A model generated the notes under the pieces. It saw only the letters and a program-made list of their open reading frames with translations, was not told where the DNA came from and did no database searches. This document shows positions 1-9,084 of a stretch of DNA of 64,000 bases, piece by piece; the first letter of the stretch is position 1, and each line of letters starts with the position of its first letter. The DNA lies in the NCBI RefSeq assembly GCF_900104175.1, contig NZ_FNIX01000011.1, positions 1-64,000 on the forward strand, written 5' to 3'. A program made the translations under genes and the position numbers. Source of the DNA: Lentzea jiangxiensis (GTDB lineage: Bacteria > Actinomycetota > Actinomycetes > Mycobacteriales > Pseudonocardiaceae).

Positions 1-131
1 GCTCGTTCCAAGATGAGGTATCCCACCCTTTGTGGGTTAAGGCCCCCAGCTAGACCACTGGGTTGATAGGCCAGAGGTGGAAGACCGGTAACGGTTGGAG
101 CTGACTGGTACTAATAGGCCGAGGACTTGTT
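1..131 (+). rRNA. 23S ribosomal RNA, 3' end (partial)
   Basis: The window opens inside the 3' terminal domain of 23S rRNA. The stretch around positions 104-130, with the ACTGGTACTAATAGGCC core followed by GAGGACTTG, is the conserved 3' end of actinobacterial 23S rRNA. The 5S gene follows about 110 nt later in the same direction, which confirms the end of an rrn operon. The mature 3' end is placed at about 131 by similarity only and could be off by several bases. Confidence 0.93.
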
Positions 132-244
132 ACGAAGACGCTACGCATCCACTGTGCGGTTCTGGAAGAACAACCAGAACCGATCGAACCCACTGGCAGA
201 CGAGAGTGTGCTGGTTCGGGGTTCAGGTTGAACATTTCCATAGT

Positions 245-362
245 GTTTCGGTGGTTATAGCGTTGGGGAAACACCCGGTCCCATTCCGAACCCGGTAGTT
301 AAGCCCTTCTGCGCCGATGGTACTGCACTGGTTACGGTGTGGGAGAGTAGGTCGCCGCCGAA
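245..362 (+). rRNA. 5S ribosomal RNA
   Basis: About 118 nt with the usual 5S features: a 5' strand starting GTTTCGGTGGTTATAGCG, a central block with CCCGGTCCCATTCCGAACC (positions 276-294), and a 3' part reading GGGAGAGTAGGTCGCCGCCG that pairs back to the 5' end. It follows the 23S gene and is followed at once by an intrinsic terminator, the expected end of an rRNA operon. The spacer at 132-244 holds no tRNA that I can see. Confidence 0.95.
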
Positions 363-370
363 CTTAATTT

Positions 371-414
371 GCCCTGCGGGTTGAGCGCCACAAGCGCTCC
401 CCGCAGGGCTTTTT
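371..414 (+). terminator. Intrinsic terminator of the rRNA operon
   Basis: The arm GCCCTGCGGG (371-380) pairs with CCCGCAGGGC (400-409), extended by an inner GAGCGC/GCGCTC pair, and is followed by TTTTT at 410-414. A strong hairpin with a U tract directly after 5S rRNA marks the end of the rrn transcript. Confidence 0.93.
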
Positions 415-659
415 CGTGCGATGCGTTGGATGTGTCGGAAGACGCCGTCGAAGGCCGTGCCGGCCGCCTCGCAGTGTGTGGGAGCTGCTGAAGTGCCAGC
501 CGAAATCGATCCGGCGTGCACAGCTCGCCTGTTGACACGTGGCAGGAGCGCAAGAGCAGGGCAGCTACCGCGCTATAGGTAGCCGTGGACTCCACACGGC
601 TTCATAGGGTGCTTTGTTTTCACCCGAATGAGCCTCTTCTTTGGACCTCCTTCAAACCT
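415..659. other. Intergenic gap between the rRNA operon and the DUF5753 regulator
   Basis: About 245 nt with no open reading frame showing actinobacterial third-position bias in any frame. The only structure I see is a 7-bp inverted repeat (581-587 with 595-601). No tRNA is visible. Confidence 0.6.
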
Positions 660-665
660 TAGCTT
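660..665 (+). promoter_or_regulatory. -10 hexamer TAGCTT, leaderless promoter of the DUF5753 regulator
   Basis: TAGCTT fits the actinobacterial TANNNT -10 pattern and ends 6 nt before the ATG at 672, so transcription would start on the start codon. No ribosome binding site lies upstream, which agrees with a leaderless message. Confidence 0.55.
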
Positions 666-671
666 CGGCCT

Positions 672-1517
672 ATGACTGTGATCACGTCCACTGCGTACAG
701 CCGTGAACTCGGCGACGAACTGCGACGGCTGCGGGAGACCTGCACCAACTTGGGCGGCCGCGCGATGGCCGTCCGGCTCGGGTGGGACCCGAGCAAGGTG
801 TCCAACATCGAACGGGGCAAGGCGCGGGCGAGCGAGATCGACCTCGTGCAGCTCCTGACCATGTGCGGCAAGGACATCGACTTCTTCGAGGACTTTCGGC
901 GTCGGTACAGGAACGCCTTCGACGAGTACATCGTGCAGGTGTCCGGCAACCTGCGGACCCTGGCCTTCGCCGAGTCGACCGCGAAGAAGATCATCAGTTA
1001 CGACCCGCTCGCGGTGCCTGGCCTTGTGCAGGTGCCTGAATACGCCGACGCCCTCTACCGGCTCGGTGGGTTCATCGTGGAGGAGCGGATCCCGACGGTC
1101 GTCCAGTTCCGGGTCGATCGCCAGTCGATCCTGCGACGGCACGACCGGCCGGAATGCCTGTTCTTCGTCCACGAGCTCGCGTTGCGGCAGCGGGTCGGCA
1201 GCGAGCGGGTGATGGAGGAGCAGTACGCCCGGCTGCTGTTCGAGGCGGACGTCATCAGGGTCGTACCCGCCCACGTCGTGGTGCCCTCGACCGGCCTTGT
1301 GCTGTGGGAGTACGAGAAGGCGTCGCCGGTGGCGTTCAGCGATACGGATGTTGCCAAGGTGTTCGTGCAAGACACGGGAGCCATTGCGCGCACTCGGTTG
1401 CTCTTCAACCACCTGGAGCAGGTCGCCTTGGATGCGGAACAATCGCGGAGCAAGCTGGCGGAGTACGTCGGCCGACCGCGAGGAGATTTCGATGCTCAGG
1501 GAACGCGTCTGGCGTAA
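672..1517 (+). CDS. XRE-family regulator with C-terminal DUF5753 domain
   Basis: A 281-residue transcription regulator of the helix-turn-helix plus DUF5753 type, abundant in Streptomyces and Pseudonocardiales and usually paired with a DUF397 protein. The N-terminal helix-turn-helix spans roughly residues 10-65 (ELGDELRRLRE, then DPSKVSNIERGKA as recognition region). DUF5753 fills residues 100-275; YDPLAVPGLVQVPEYADAL is its hallmark start. The ATG at 672 follows a TAGCTT -10 box by 6 nt and is probably leaderless. The 3' end overlaps the DUF397 gene by 26 nt. Such pairs have been discussed as toxin-antitoxin-like modules and as developmental regulators (Scr1/BldB-type); the exact role here is unknown. 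A second DUF5753 protein without the DNA-binding half lies at 57.1 kb. Confidence 0.93.
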   Translation: MTVITSTAYSRELGDELRRLRETCTNLGGRAMAVRLGWDPSKVSNIERGKARASEIDLVQLLTMCGKDIDFFEDFRRRYRNAFDEYIVQVSGNLRTLAFAESTAKKIISYDPLAVPGLVQVPEYADALYRLGGFIVEERIPTVVQFRVDRQSILRRHDRPECLFFVHELALRQRVGSERVMEEQYARLLFEADVIRVVPAHVVVPSTGLVLWEYEKASPVAFSDTDVAKVFVQDTGAIARTRLLFNHLEQVALDAEQSRSKLAEYVGRPRGDFDAQGTRLA

Positions 1518-1668
1518 GAGCAGCTACAGCGGCGCCACCGAGGACAGCAACTGCGTCGAGGTGTCGTTCGCCCGGGACGTGCTGGTGCGGGACTCCAAGA
1601 ACGCGGACGCGGGCACGCTGACGTTCAGCGCGCCCGCGTGGCGTGCGTTCGTTCAGCGCCAGCCGTGA
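1492..1668 (+). CDS. DUF397 domain protein (partner of the DUF5753 regulator)
   Basis: A 58-residue protein of the DUF397 family. The core shows the family pattern: WRKSSYSGATEDSNCVEV, then a short beta segment VLVRDSKN, then a conserved end with W and F (APAWRAFVQ). The ATG at 1492 lies inside the end of the preceding regulator gene (26 nt overlap), so the two are translationally coupled. DUF397 proteins are small, soluble and thought to bind or antagonise their DUF5753 partner. The 3' end overlaps the converging PemK-like gene by 16 nt. Confidence 0.92.
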   Translation: MLRERVWRKSSYSGATEDSNCVEVSFARDVLVRDSKNADAGTLTFSAPAWRAFVQRQP

Positions 1669-2081
1669 CGGGCGCGTAGCGCGTCCACGACCCGGCCGAA
1701 CGCGGCGGGCGTCAGCACGGCGCCCTCACGCCGGATGTCGTCGTCCGAGTCGAGGGCGAAGACGCGGTCCAGGCGCAAGTAGGAGGGCCGGCCCTCGCGG
1801 TCCCAGGCGCCGCCGCCCAGCTCCACGAAGTCGTCGCGCGGCTCCTTCGACGAGAGCATGAGCGCGATCAAGTCGCCGTTCGCGCGACCCACGACCAGCA
1901 GTGGGCGGTCCTTGCCCCGGGAGGCGTCCTCCTCGAAGGGGACCCAGGCCCAGACGACCTCGCCGGGGTCGGCGTCGCCGTCCGACGAGGGCTCGTACTC
2001 GAGCTTCGTGGCGTCGGCGGCGTCGAAGATCTCACGGACCGCGCCCTGGGCGGGGCGGGGGTCCTCACCGTTCATCAGCAC
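1653..2081 (-). CDS. PemK/MazF-family toxin-like protein
   Basis: A 142-residue protein whose centre resembles the PemK/MazF fold: [13 protein letters not shown] gives the first strands, [10 protein letters not shown] matches the family core strand, and [24 protein letters not shown] is a plausible active-face segment. MazF-like proteins are mRNA interferases, but this actinobacterial branch is usually solitary and its RNase activity is unproven. No antitoxin gene is adjacent; the neighbours are a convergent DUF397 gene and the divergent lepA. The GTG at 2081 is preceded by TAGGGT on the minus strand at 2093-2088, 6 nt upstream, which favours a leaderless start there over the ATG at 2075. Confidence 0.8.
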   Translation of the reverse strand: MLMNGEDPRPAQGAVREIFDAADATKLEYEPSSDGDADPGEVVWAWVPFEEDASRGKDRPLLVVGRANGDLIALMLSSKEPRDDFVELGGGAWDREGRPSYLRLDRVFALDSDDDIRREGAVLTPAAFGRVVDALRARHGWR

Positions 2082-2087
2082 GAACGC

Positions 2088-2093
2088 ACCCTA
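2088..2093 (-). promoter_or_regulatory. -10 hexamer TAGGGT of the PemK-like gene
   Basis: Read on the minus strand, TAGGGT ends 6 nt before the GTG at 2081, a typical leaderless arrangement. A short inverted repeat (GGTGCC-G-GGCACC, 2097-2109) lies just upstream between this gene and lepA and could be an operator. Confidence 0.5.
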
Positions 2094-2164
2094 GTGGTGC
2101 CGGGCACCCCGGACACTATGGGACCATAAGGGGACACCCGTCCGATTTCCTGCTGAGGACCGCC

Positions 2165-4000
<1,836 letters not shown>

Positions 4001-4005
4001 GCGCA

Positions 4006-4857
4006 GTGGCACGTCTGCATGTCGGCTGCGCCATGTGGAACCACAAGGCGTGGCTCGGGCGGTTCCTGCCGCAGTCGCACCCCGCCGGGGAGCGACTGCG
4101 GGCCTACGCGGGCTGGTGCAACGCCGTCGAGGGCAACACCACGTTCTACGCGACGCCCGCCAGGAAGACCGTCGAGACCTGGGCGCGGCAGACCGACCCC
4201 GGCTTCCGGTTCGTGGTCAAGCTGCCCAAGGTCGTCACGCACGAGCGACGCCTGGCCGGCGTCGAGGTCGAGATGCGGGCGTTCCTGGACGCGATCGAAC
4301 CTCTCGGCGAGCGCGCGGTCCTGTGGACCCAGTTGCCCGGCTCGTTCGGCCCGGCGGAGGTGGACGCCCTGGGCCGCTTCCTGCGCAGGCTGCCCGCCGG
4401 CCTCCGGCGTGCCGTGGAGGTGCGCCACCCGCTGTTCTTCACCGACGGAGCAGCGACGTCGCTGCTGGAGGGGGCGCTTGCCGGCGCGGACGCCGAGTGG
4501 GTGCCGTTCGACACGACGGTCTTCTTCCAGAGCCCGCCTACCAGCGAGGCCGAGCGGGAAGCCTGGGACAGGAAACCGCGGTTGCCGCGGCGAACGCGAG
4601 CGCTGACCGACCAGCCGGTCGTGCGCTACCTGGGCCGGGACTCGGTCGAGGACACGGTCGAGGGGTGGCGGCCGTGGACCGCGGTGGTCGCCGGCTGGCT
4701 GCGGGAGGGCAGGTCGCCGACGGTGTTCCTGCACACCCCCGACAACGACGACGCGCCGGCGCTGGCCCGCCGGTTCCACGACGAGGTTCGCGCGCTGGTG
4801 CCCGGCCTCGACGCACTGCCCGAGCCCGAGCCGGTCGAGCCCGCGACCCTGTTCTGA
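4006..4857 (+). CDS. DUF72 family protein
   Basis: A 283-residue member of the DUF72 (YecE-like) family, a TIM-barrel fold of unknown biochemical role. Typical features are the start LHVGCAMWNHKAW, the YAGWCNAVEGNTTFYATP segment (family pattern F..vE.n.TFY), FRFVVKLPKVVTHERRL, and the ending FLHTPDNDDAPALARRFHDEV. The GTG at 4006 lies 5 nt after the lepA stop, so the two genes are probably cotranscribed. No signal peptide is present. Function is not established for the family. Confidence 0.92.
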   Translation: MARLHVGCAMWNHKAWLGRFLPQSHPAGERLRAYAGWCNAVEGNTTFYATPARKTVETWARQTDPGFRFVVKLPKVVTHERRLAGVEVEMRAFLDAIEPLGERAVLWTQLPGSFGPAEVDALGRFLRRLPAGLRRAVEVRHPLFFTDGAATSLLEGALAGADAEWVPFDTTVFFQSPPTSEAEREAWDRKPRLPRRTRALTDQPVVRYLGRDSVEDTVEGWRPWTAVVAGWLREGRSPTVFLHTPDNDDAPALARRFHDEVRALVPGLDALPEPEPVEPATLF

Positions 4858-4926
4858 GCTACCGGCCCTTTGCTGTTTCGGCAACGGAATTTGCCGATTC
4901 GGCACGGTCTGGCGCACCTTGGAACC

Positions 4927-5538
4927 ATGACGACAGCGCAGGAGTTCTGGGAGTCCTTCTACTCGGAGCGGGACCAGGTCTGGTCCGGCAACCCCAACCC
5001 GTTGCTGGTGCGCGAGGCTGAACGGCTCAAGCCCGGCAGCGCGCTCGACCTCGGCTGCGCGGAGGGTGGTGACGCCGTGTGGCTCGCGAAGCGGGGCTGG
5101 CGGGTGCTGGGTGTCGACGTGTCGCAGGTGGCGCTCGACCGCGCCCTCAAGCACGCCTACGACGCCGGCGTGGAGATCTCGGTGGAACAGCACGACCTCA
5201 AGGCCACGTTCCCCGAGGGGTTGTACGACCTCGTGAGCGCTCAGTTCCTGCACTCGCCGGTCGAGGAGGACGGGGAGCGCAACAGCATCCTCAAGCGGGC
5301 CTCGGAGGCGGTGGCGCCGGGCGGGTACCTCGTCATCGGCGGGCACGCGGGCGCGCCGTCGTGGTCCGAGCACCAGGACTACCGGTTCCCGACGACCAAG
5401 GACGTGCTCGACCACCTCGGGCTCAAGGACAACTGGATCATCGTCACCGACGAGGTGGTGGAACGGCCGCTCGTCGGGCCGGAGGGCCAGGAGGAGACGC
5501 GCAAGGACAACGTCCTCACCCTCAAGCGGTTGTTCTAG
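4927..5538 (+). CDS. Class I SAM-dependent methyltransferase
   Basis: A 203-residue soluble protein with a Rossmann methyltransferase fold. Motif I is ALDLGCAEGGDAVWLAKRG (about residues 38-56), followed by the acidic end of strand 2 (VLGVDVS) and a DLVSAQFLH motif IV segment. It belongs to the small-molecule methyltransferase group often annotated as tellurite-resistance TehB-like or thiopurine methyltransferase-like; the substrate cannot be told. The frame is open upstream to 4870, but the ATG at 4927 begins MTTAQEFWE, the usual family start. A strong hairpin at 5548-5578 ends the unit. Confidence 0.9.
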   Translation: MTTAQEFWESFYSERDQVWSGNPNPLLVREAERLKPGSALDLGCAEGGDAVWLAKRGWRVLGVDVSQVALDRALKHAYDAGVEISVEQHDLKATFPEGLYDLVSAQFLHSPVEEDGERNSILKRASEAVAPGGYLVIGGHAGAPSWSEHQDYRFPTTKDVLDHLGLKDNWIIVTDEVVERPLVGPEGQEETRKDNVLTLKRLF

Positions 5539-5547
5539 GAACGCGAA

Positions 5548-5578
5548 GGCCACCCTCGGCATCGTTGCCGGGGTGGCC
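5548..5578. terminator. Bidirectional hairpin terminator
   Basis: GGCCACCCTCGGCA (5548-5561) pairs with TGCCGGGGTGGCC (5566-5578) around a short loop. There is no long U tract. It sits between the converging ends of the methyltransferase gene and the 75-residue gene and could serve both. Confidence 0.7.
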
Positions 5579-5593
5579 CAAGGATCCAGTTCG

Positions 5594-5821
5594 TCAGGCG
5601 GAACGCAGGAGGCGGTCCATCGCCTGGCGGTTGATGATCGAACGGAGCTCGCCGGTCTCCTCCGCGGCGTGGCGGGAAAGAATGGCGTCCAACTCCAGCC
5701 GGTCACTCTCGGTGGTGTAGCTGGCCAACTGCCGTTCCAGGCTCTGACGCTTGACGCGAGCCGCGCGGCGGGAGGCCAAGCTCGAACGCAGGGACTTCAC
5801 GGACAGGTCGTGGCGGGTCAT
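5594..5821 (-). CDS. Small helical protein of unknown function
   Basis: A 75-residue, highly charged, almost wholly alpha-helical protein with no cysteine and no membrane segment. An N-terminal stretch rich in Arg/Ser/Ala (SLASRRAARVKRQSLERQLA) is followed by a conserved-looking acidic helix ELDAILSRHAAEETGELRSI. I do not recognise a named family. The start is firm: an SD-like GGAAGG lies upstream of the ATG at 5821 on the minus strand and a good -10 (TATTAT, 5856-5851) precedes it. The AT-rich upstream region is unusual for this genome. Confidence 0.78.
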   Translation of the reverse strand: MTRHDLSVKSLRSSLASRRAARVKRQSLERQLASYTTESDRLELDAILSRHAAEETGELRSIINRQAMDRLLRSA

Positions 5822-5850
5822 CTCGTCCTTCCAATCTTGGTTACGTTTCG

Positions 5851-5856
5851 ATAATA
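5851..5856 (-). promoter_or_regulatory. -10 element TATTAT upstream of the 75-residue gene
   Basis: On the minus strand TATTAT lies in an AT-rich stretch (about 5835-5890) upstream of the ATG at 5821. It is close to the sigma-70-type consensus, unusual in a genome this GC-rich. No clear -35 is visible. Confidence 0.5.
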
Positions 5857-5894
5857 CACCCTGCTCATGACATCTGTACCGATATAGAAGCGAG

Positions 5895-6326
5895 TTAGCT
5901 CACGTACTCGTCGAGCAACTTCAACGCTCGTGCGTACTTGACCTTCAGCCGCTCCTGCGTCTCCTGGTCCAGGCGGGCGAGGCGCGCGGGGGAGAGGTTG
6001 TCGCCGATGTCGGCGCGCTTCACGCTGAGTGCCAACGGGTTCGCCGCCACGCGCCGCAGGTAGTCCTCCTGCGGTTCGTCGTCGAGGTGCGACAGGGCGA
6101 CCACCGCGTCAACGACGGCGGGAGGGCAGCCACGTGCGAGGAGGTCGTCGGCCGTCACCGGGGTGTCCTCGATGACGTCGTGCAGCACGGCGGCCATCTG
6201 CTCGTGCTCGCCGGACACCGACGCCATGACCCGCAACGGGTGTCCGATGTACGGCCGGCCCGACTTGTCGACCTGCCCCTCGTGGGCGGAGGTGGCGATC
6301 GCGACGGCGTCTTCGAGGGTGAACAC
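5895..6326 (-). CDS. HD-domain hydrolase, RelA/SpoT- or MESH1-like
   Basis: A 143-residue single-domain HD phosphohydrolase. It starts with the RelA/SpoT-hydrolase-like AHEGQVDKSGRPYIGHPLRVM and carries the HD motif VLHDVIEDTPVT (about residues 47-58), followed by a basic helical C-terminus. Proteins of this size resemble MESH1-type (p)ppGpp hydrolases, but assignment to ppGpp rather than another nucleotide is inference. There are no synthetase, TGS or ACT domains. The GTG at 6326 is the start. The gene is divergent from the chitinase gene; a DasR-type site lies in the 97-nt gap. Confidence 0.85.
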   Translation of the reverse strand: MFTLEDAVAIATSAHEGQVDKSGRPYIGHPLRVMASVSGEHEQMAAVLHDVIEDTPVTADDLLARGCPPAVVDAVVALSHLDDEPQEDYLRRVAANPLALSVKRADIGDNLSPARLARLDQETQERLKVKYARALKLLDEYVS

Positions 6327-6359
6327 GGCACAAAGCTATTCCAGGGCTTGACCCGGCGC

Positions 6360-6375
6360 AGTGGTCTAGTCCATT
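6360..6375 (+). promoter_or_regulatory. DasR-type operator (dre-like site) upstream of the chitinase gene
   Basis: AGTGGTCTAGTCCATT matches 14 of 16 positions of the palindromic dre consensus AGTGGTCTAGACCACT recognised by the GntR-family regulator DasR, which controls N-acetylglucosamine and chitin genes in Streptomyces. It lies 49 nt upstream of the chitinase start. A further half site (TAGTCCACT, about 6378-6386) follows, recalling the direct repeats in Streptomyces chitinase promoters. Confidence 0.8.
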
Positions 6376-6423
6376 TTTAGTCCACTCACAACATGGTCGC
6401 CGCATGATGTGTGGAGGTGGACC

Positions 6424-7899
6424 ATGTCCAAGACCAGACGAGCAGCCGTAGCGCTGCTCGCCGCGCTGGTGTCGTGCGCCGGTCTGGTGCTGGTGATCAA
6501 CGGCAGTGCCGCCGCCGCCAACCTCGCGGCCAACAGCGGCTTCGAGGCCGGCAACCTGAGCGGTTGGACCTGCACCGAGGGCACGAGCGCCACCAGCAGC
6601 ACCAAGCGCACCGGTTCGTACGCGCTGCAGGGCGCGCCCGCGGGCCAGAGCAACGCGCGGTGCCAGCAGACCGTGACGGTGCAGCCGAACACGGCCTACA
6701 AGCTGTCCGCGTGGGTGCAGGGCAGCTACGTCTACCTCGGCGTCACCGGTGGCGTCGAGAAGAACACCTGGACGCCCGGCTCGAGCGGCTTCAGCCAGCT
6801 GAGCCTCGACTTCAACTCCGGCAGCGCCGGCAGCGTCACGATCTACCTGCACGGCTGGTACGGCCAGCCCGCCTACTACGCCGACGACGTCACCCTCGAC
6901 GGCCCCGGCACCCCGCCCACGACCACGAGCACCACGACGTCGACCACCACCACTACGACGACGACCACGACCACCACCACGACGACGACGAGCAACCCGC
7001 CGAACACCGGTCTGCCCAAGCACGTCCTGACGGGCTACTGGCAGAACTTCTACAACGGTGCGCGCGCTCTCAGGCTGTCGGACGTGCCCACCACCTACGA
7101 CATCGTCGCGGTCTCGTTCGCCGACGCGACGGCGGTGCAGGGGCAGGTCGCGTTCAACCTCGACCCGGGGCTGAGCAGCCAGCTCGGCGGCTACACCGAC
7201 GCGCAGTTCCGCGCCGACGTGAAGACCCTGCAGGGCCGCGGCCAGAAGGTGATCATCTCCGTCGGCGGTGAGAAGGGCACGATCAGCGTCGGCAACTCGA
7301 CGGCGGCGGCGAACTTCGCCACCAGCGTCAAGGGCCTGATCGCCACCTACGGCTTCGACGGCGTCGACATCGACCTGGAGAACGGCGTCAACGCCCAGTA
7401 CATGGGTCAGGCGCTGCGCGACATCCACGCCGGTGGCGGCAAGGTCATCACCATGGCGCCGCAGACGATCGACATGCAGAACGTCAACGCCGAGTACTTC
7501 AAGCTGGCGCTGGCCACCAAGGACATCCTGACGATCGTCAACATGCAGTACTACAACTCCGGCTCGATGCTCGGCTGCGACCAGCAGGTCCACAGCCAGG
7601 GCACGGTCAACTTCCTGACCGCGCTCGCGTGCATCCAGCTGCAGTCCGGCCTGCGCGCCGACCAGGTCGGTCTCGGCCTGCCCGCGTCGCCGTCCGGTGC
7701 CGGTGGCGGCTACCAGCCGCCGGCCAACGTCAACAACGCGCTCAGCTGCCTCGCCCGCGGCACGAACTGCGGGACGTTCAAGCCGAGCACGACCTGGCCG
7801 TCGATCCGCGGCGCCATGACGTGGTCGATCAACTGGGACGCCTCGAACAACTGGCAGTTCGCGAACACGGTCGCCCCTCATCTGGACTCCCTGCCCTAG
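6424..7899 (+). CDS. Secreted GH18 chitinase with N-terminal carbohydrate-binding module
   Basis: A 491-residue exported chitinase. Residues 1-32 form a signal peptide (SKTRR, hydrophobic core, AAAAN cleavage region). Residues about 33-160 form a beta-sandwich carbohydrate-binding module starting NLAANSGFEAGNLSGW. A threonine-rich linker (about 166-190) leads into a GH18 barrel beginning HVLTGYWQNFYNG. The catalytic DxxDxDxE motif is DGVDIDLE, with the acid Glu at residue 319, and the NMQYYNSG and MTWSINWD segments are typical. This is the layout of Streptomyces single-domain GH18 chitinases. The ATG at 6424 has a perfect GGAGGTGG ribosome binding site. The dre-like site upstream implies control by chitin breakdown products through DasR. 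Confidence 0.96.
   Translation: MSKTRRAAVALLAALVSCAGLVLVINGSAAAANLAANSGFEAGNLSGWTCTEGTSATSSTKRTGSYALQGAPAGQSNARCQQTVTVQPNTAYKLSAWVQGSYVYLGVTGGVEKNTWTPGSSGFSQLSLDFNSGSAGSVTIYLHGWYGQPAYYADDVTLDGPGTPPTTTSTTTSTTTTTTTTTTTTTTTTSNPPNTGLPKHVLTGYWQNFYNGARALRLSDVPTTYDIVAVSFADATAVQGQVAFNLDPGLSSQLGGYTDAQFRADVKTLQGRGQKVIISVGGEKGTISVGNSTAAANFATSVKGLIATYGFDGVDIDLENGVNAQYMGQALRDIHAGGGKVITMAPQTIDMQNVNAEYFKLALATKDILTIVNMQYYNSGSMLGCDQQVHSQGTVNFLTALACIQLQSGLRADQVGLGLPASPSGAGGGYQPPANVNNALSCLARGTNCGTFKPSTTWPSIRGAMTWSINWDASNNWQFANTVAPHLDSLP
6919..6993 (+). repeat. ACC/ACG codon repeat encoding the threonine linker
   Basis: A run of about 25 codons dominated by ACC and ACG (all Thr apart from a few Ser) forms the flexible linker between the binding module and the catalytic domain of the chitinase. 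Such short-period repeats are prone to length change between strains. Confidence 0.85.
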
Positions 7900-7904
7900 A
7901 TGAC

Positions 7905-7950
7905 GGGCACCGCCGGCGCCACGTCCACTGTGGACGTGGTGCCGGTGCCC
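7905..7950 (+). terminator. Hairpin terminator after the chitinase gene
   Basis: Positions 7905-7927 pair with 7931-7950 (GGGCACCG, then CCACGTCCA with TGGACGTGG, then CGGTGCCC) with one small bulge and a 3-nt loop. There is no U tract, as is common in high-GC actinobacteria. It lies directly after the chitinase stop codon. Confidence 0.75.
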
Positions 7951-8015
7951 GCCGGAACGGCTGGGCGTCGGCAACGACACAGGCGTTCCGCCGGGCGTCC
8001 ACCGTCCCGTCCAAC

Positions 8016-8021
8016 TAGGTT
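8016..8021 (+). promoter_or_regulatory. -10 hexamer TAGGTT, leaderless promoter of the nitronate monooxygenase gene
   Basis: TAGGTT ends 6 nt before the ATG at 8028, with no ribosome binding site between. This fits leaderless transcription, independent of the upstream chitinase gene. Confidence 0.55.
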
Positions 8022-8027
8022 GTTCTC

Positions 8028-9074
8028 ATGTTCCCCACGCTGGCCGTGCCCGTGATCGCCGCGCCCATGGCGGGTGGCCCGTCCACCCCGGAACTGGTCG
8101 CCGCGGTGAACGAGGCGGGCGGCCTCGGGTTCCTCGCGGCCGGGTACATCACCGTCGAACAGCTCGCGGAGAAGATCACCCGCACCGCCGAGCTCACCGC
8201 CGAGCCGTTCGGGGTCAACCTGTTCGTGCCCGGCACGCGGCCGACGGCCGACATCTCCTCCTACGTGCGAAGCGTCACGGCCCACGCGGACAAGGTCGGC
8301 GCGACGCCCGGTGAACCGCGCTGGGACGACGACAACTACGCGGCGAAGCTCGAACTCGTGCTGGCCCTGCGGGTGCCGGTGGTGTCGTTCACCTTCGGCC
8401 TGCCCGAGGCCGACGACGTGCGGCGGCTCAAGGCGGCTGGCTCGACCGTCGTCGTGACGGTCACCACCCCGGGCGAGGCGCGGCAGGCGCAGCACGTCGG
8501 CGCGGACGTCGTGTGCGTGCAGGGCTCGGACGCGGGCGGCCACCGGGGCACGTTCACCGACGACGGCATCTCGCCCGGCGGCGGTGAGCTCTACGGCACC
8601 CTCGCGGCGATCCGGCTCGTCAAGAGCGCCGTCGACCTGCCCGTCATCGCGACCGGTGGTCTCGTCACCGGCGCCGACGTCGCCGCCGTGCTGGCCGCGG
8701 GAGCGGTCGCGGCGCAGCTCGGCACCGCGTTCCTCGGTTGCCCGGAGGCGGGAACCGCTGCCGCGCAACGGGAAGCGCTCGCCGAGGGGAGCAGGCGCAC
8801 CGCGCTCACGCGGGCGTTCAGCGGACGGCCCGCCCGCGGTCTCGTCAACCGGTTCCTGGTCGAACAAGGCCCGCACGCGCCCGCGGCGTACCCGAACGTG
8901 CACCACCTCACGAAGCCGGTGCGCGCCACCGGCCAGATGGAGGTCATGTCGCTGTGGGCGGGCACCACCTACCCGCTCGCGACGAGCGCCCCGGCCGCGG
9001 AGGTCGTCGCGCGGATCGCCGCCGAGCTGACCGAAGCGATCACCGTGCTGGCAGAGCGCTTCGGGCGCGGCTAA
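8028..9074 (+). CDS. Nitronate monooxygenase family protein (FMN-dependent)
   Basis: A 348-residue flavoprotein of the nitronate monooxygenase / 2-nitropropane dioxygenase family, a TIM barrel binding FMN. Hallmarks are PVIAAPMAGGPSTPELVAAVNEAGGLGFL at the N-terminus, VVCVQGSDAGGHRG (FMN phosphate and substrate region, about residues 163-176), PVIATGGLVTGADVAAVLAAGA, and AQLGTAFL. The family detoxifies propionate-3-nitronate and similar nitronates; the true substrate is unknown. The start is supported by a leaderless -10 box. The DUF885 genes follow 10 nt downstream, so they may be cotranscribed. Confidence 0.93.
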   Translation: MFPTLAVPVIAAPMAGGPSTPELVAAVNEAGGLGFLAAGYITVEQLAEKITRTAELTAEPFGVNLFVPGTRPTADISSYVRSVTAHADKVGATPGEPRWDDDNYAAKLELVLALRVPVVSFTFGLPEADDVRRLKAAGSTVVVTVTTPGEARQAQHVGADVVCVQGSDAGGHRGTFTDDGISPGGGELYGTLAAIRLVKSAVDLPVIATGGLVTGADVAAVLAAGAVAAQLGTAFLGCPEAGTAAAQREALAEGSRRTALTRAFSGRPARGLVNRFLVEQGPHAPAAYPNVHHLTKPVRATGQMEVMSLWAGTTYPLATSAPAAEVVARIAAELTEAITVLAERFGRG

Positions 9075-9084
9075 GAAGGAGAGC

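Noticed and set aside
132..244. Possible tRNA in the 23S-5S spacer
   Set aside because: No cloverleaf or anticodon stem can be drawn and no CCA-adjacent acceptor stem is seen.
581..601. Inverted repeat AGCCGTG/CACGGCT considered as a terminator
   Set aside because: It is short, with a bulge and no gene upstream that needs it; left as a note in the gap entry.
573..1442. Long minus-strand frame (289 residues) opposite the DUF5753 regulator
   Set aside because: Shadow frame: the protein is repetitive in Arg, Leu, Val and His, has no family features, and the plus-strand regulator explains the sequence fully. Similar shadows lie opposite most genes in this window and were left out.
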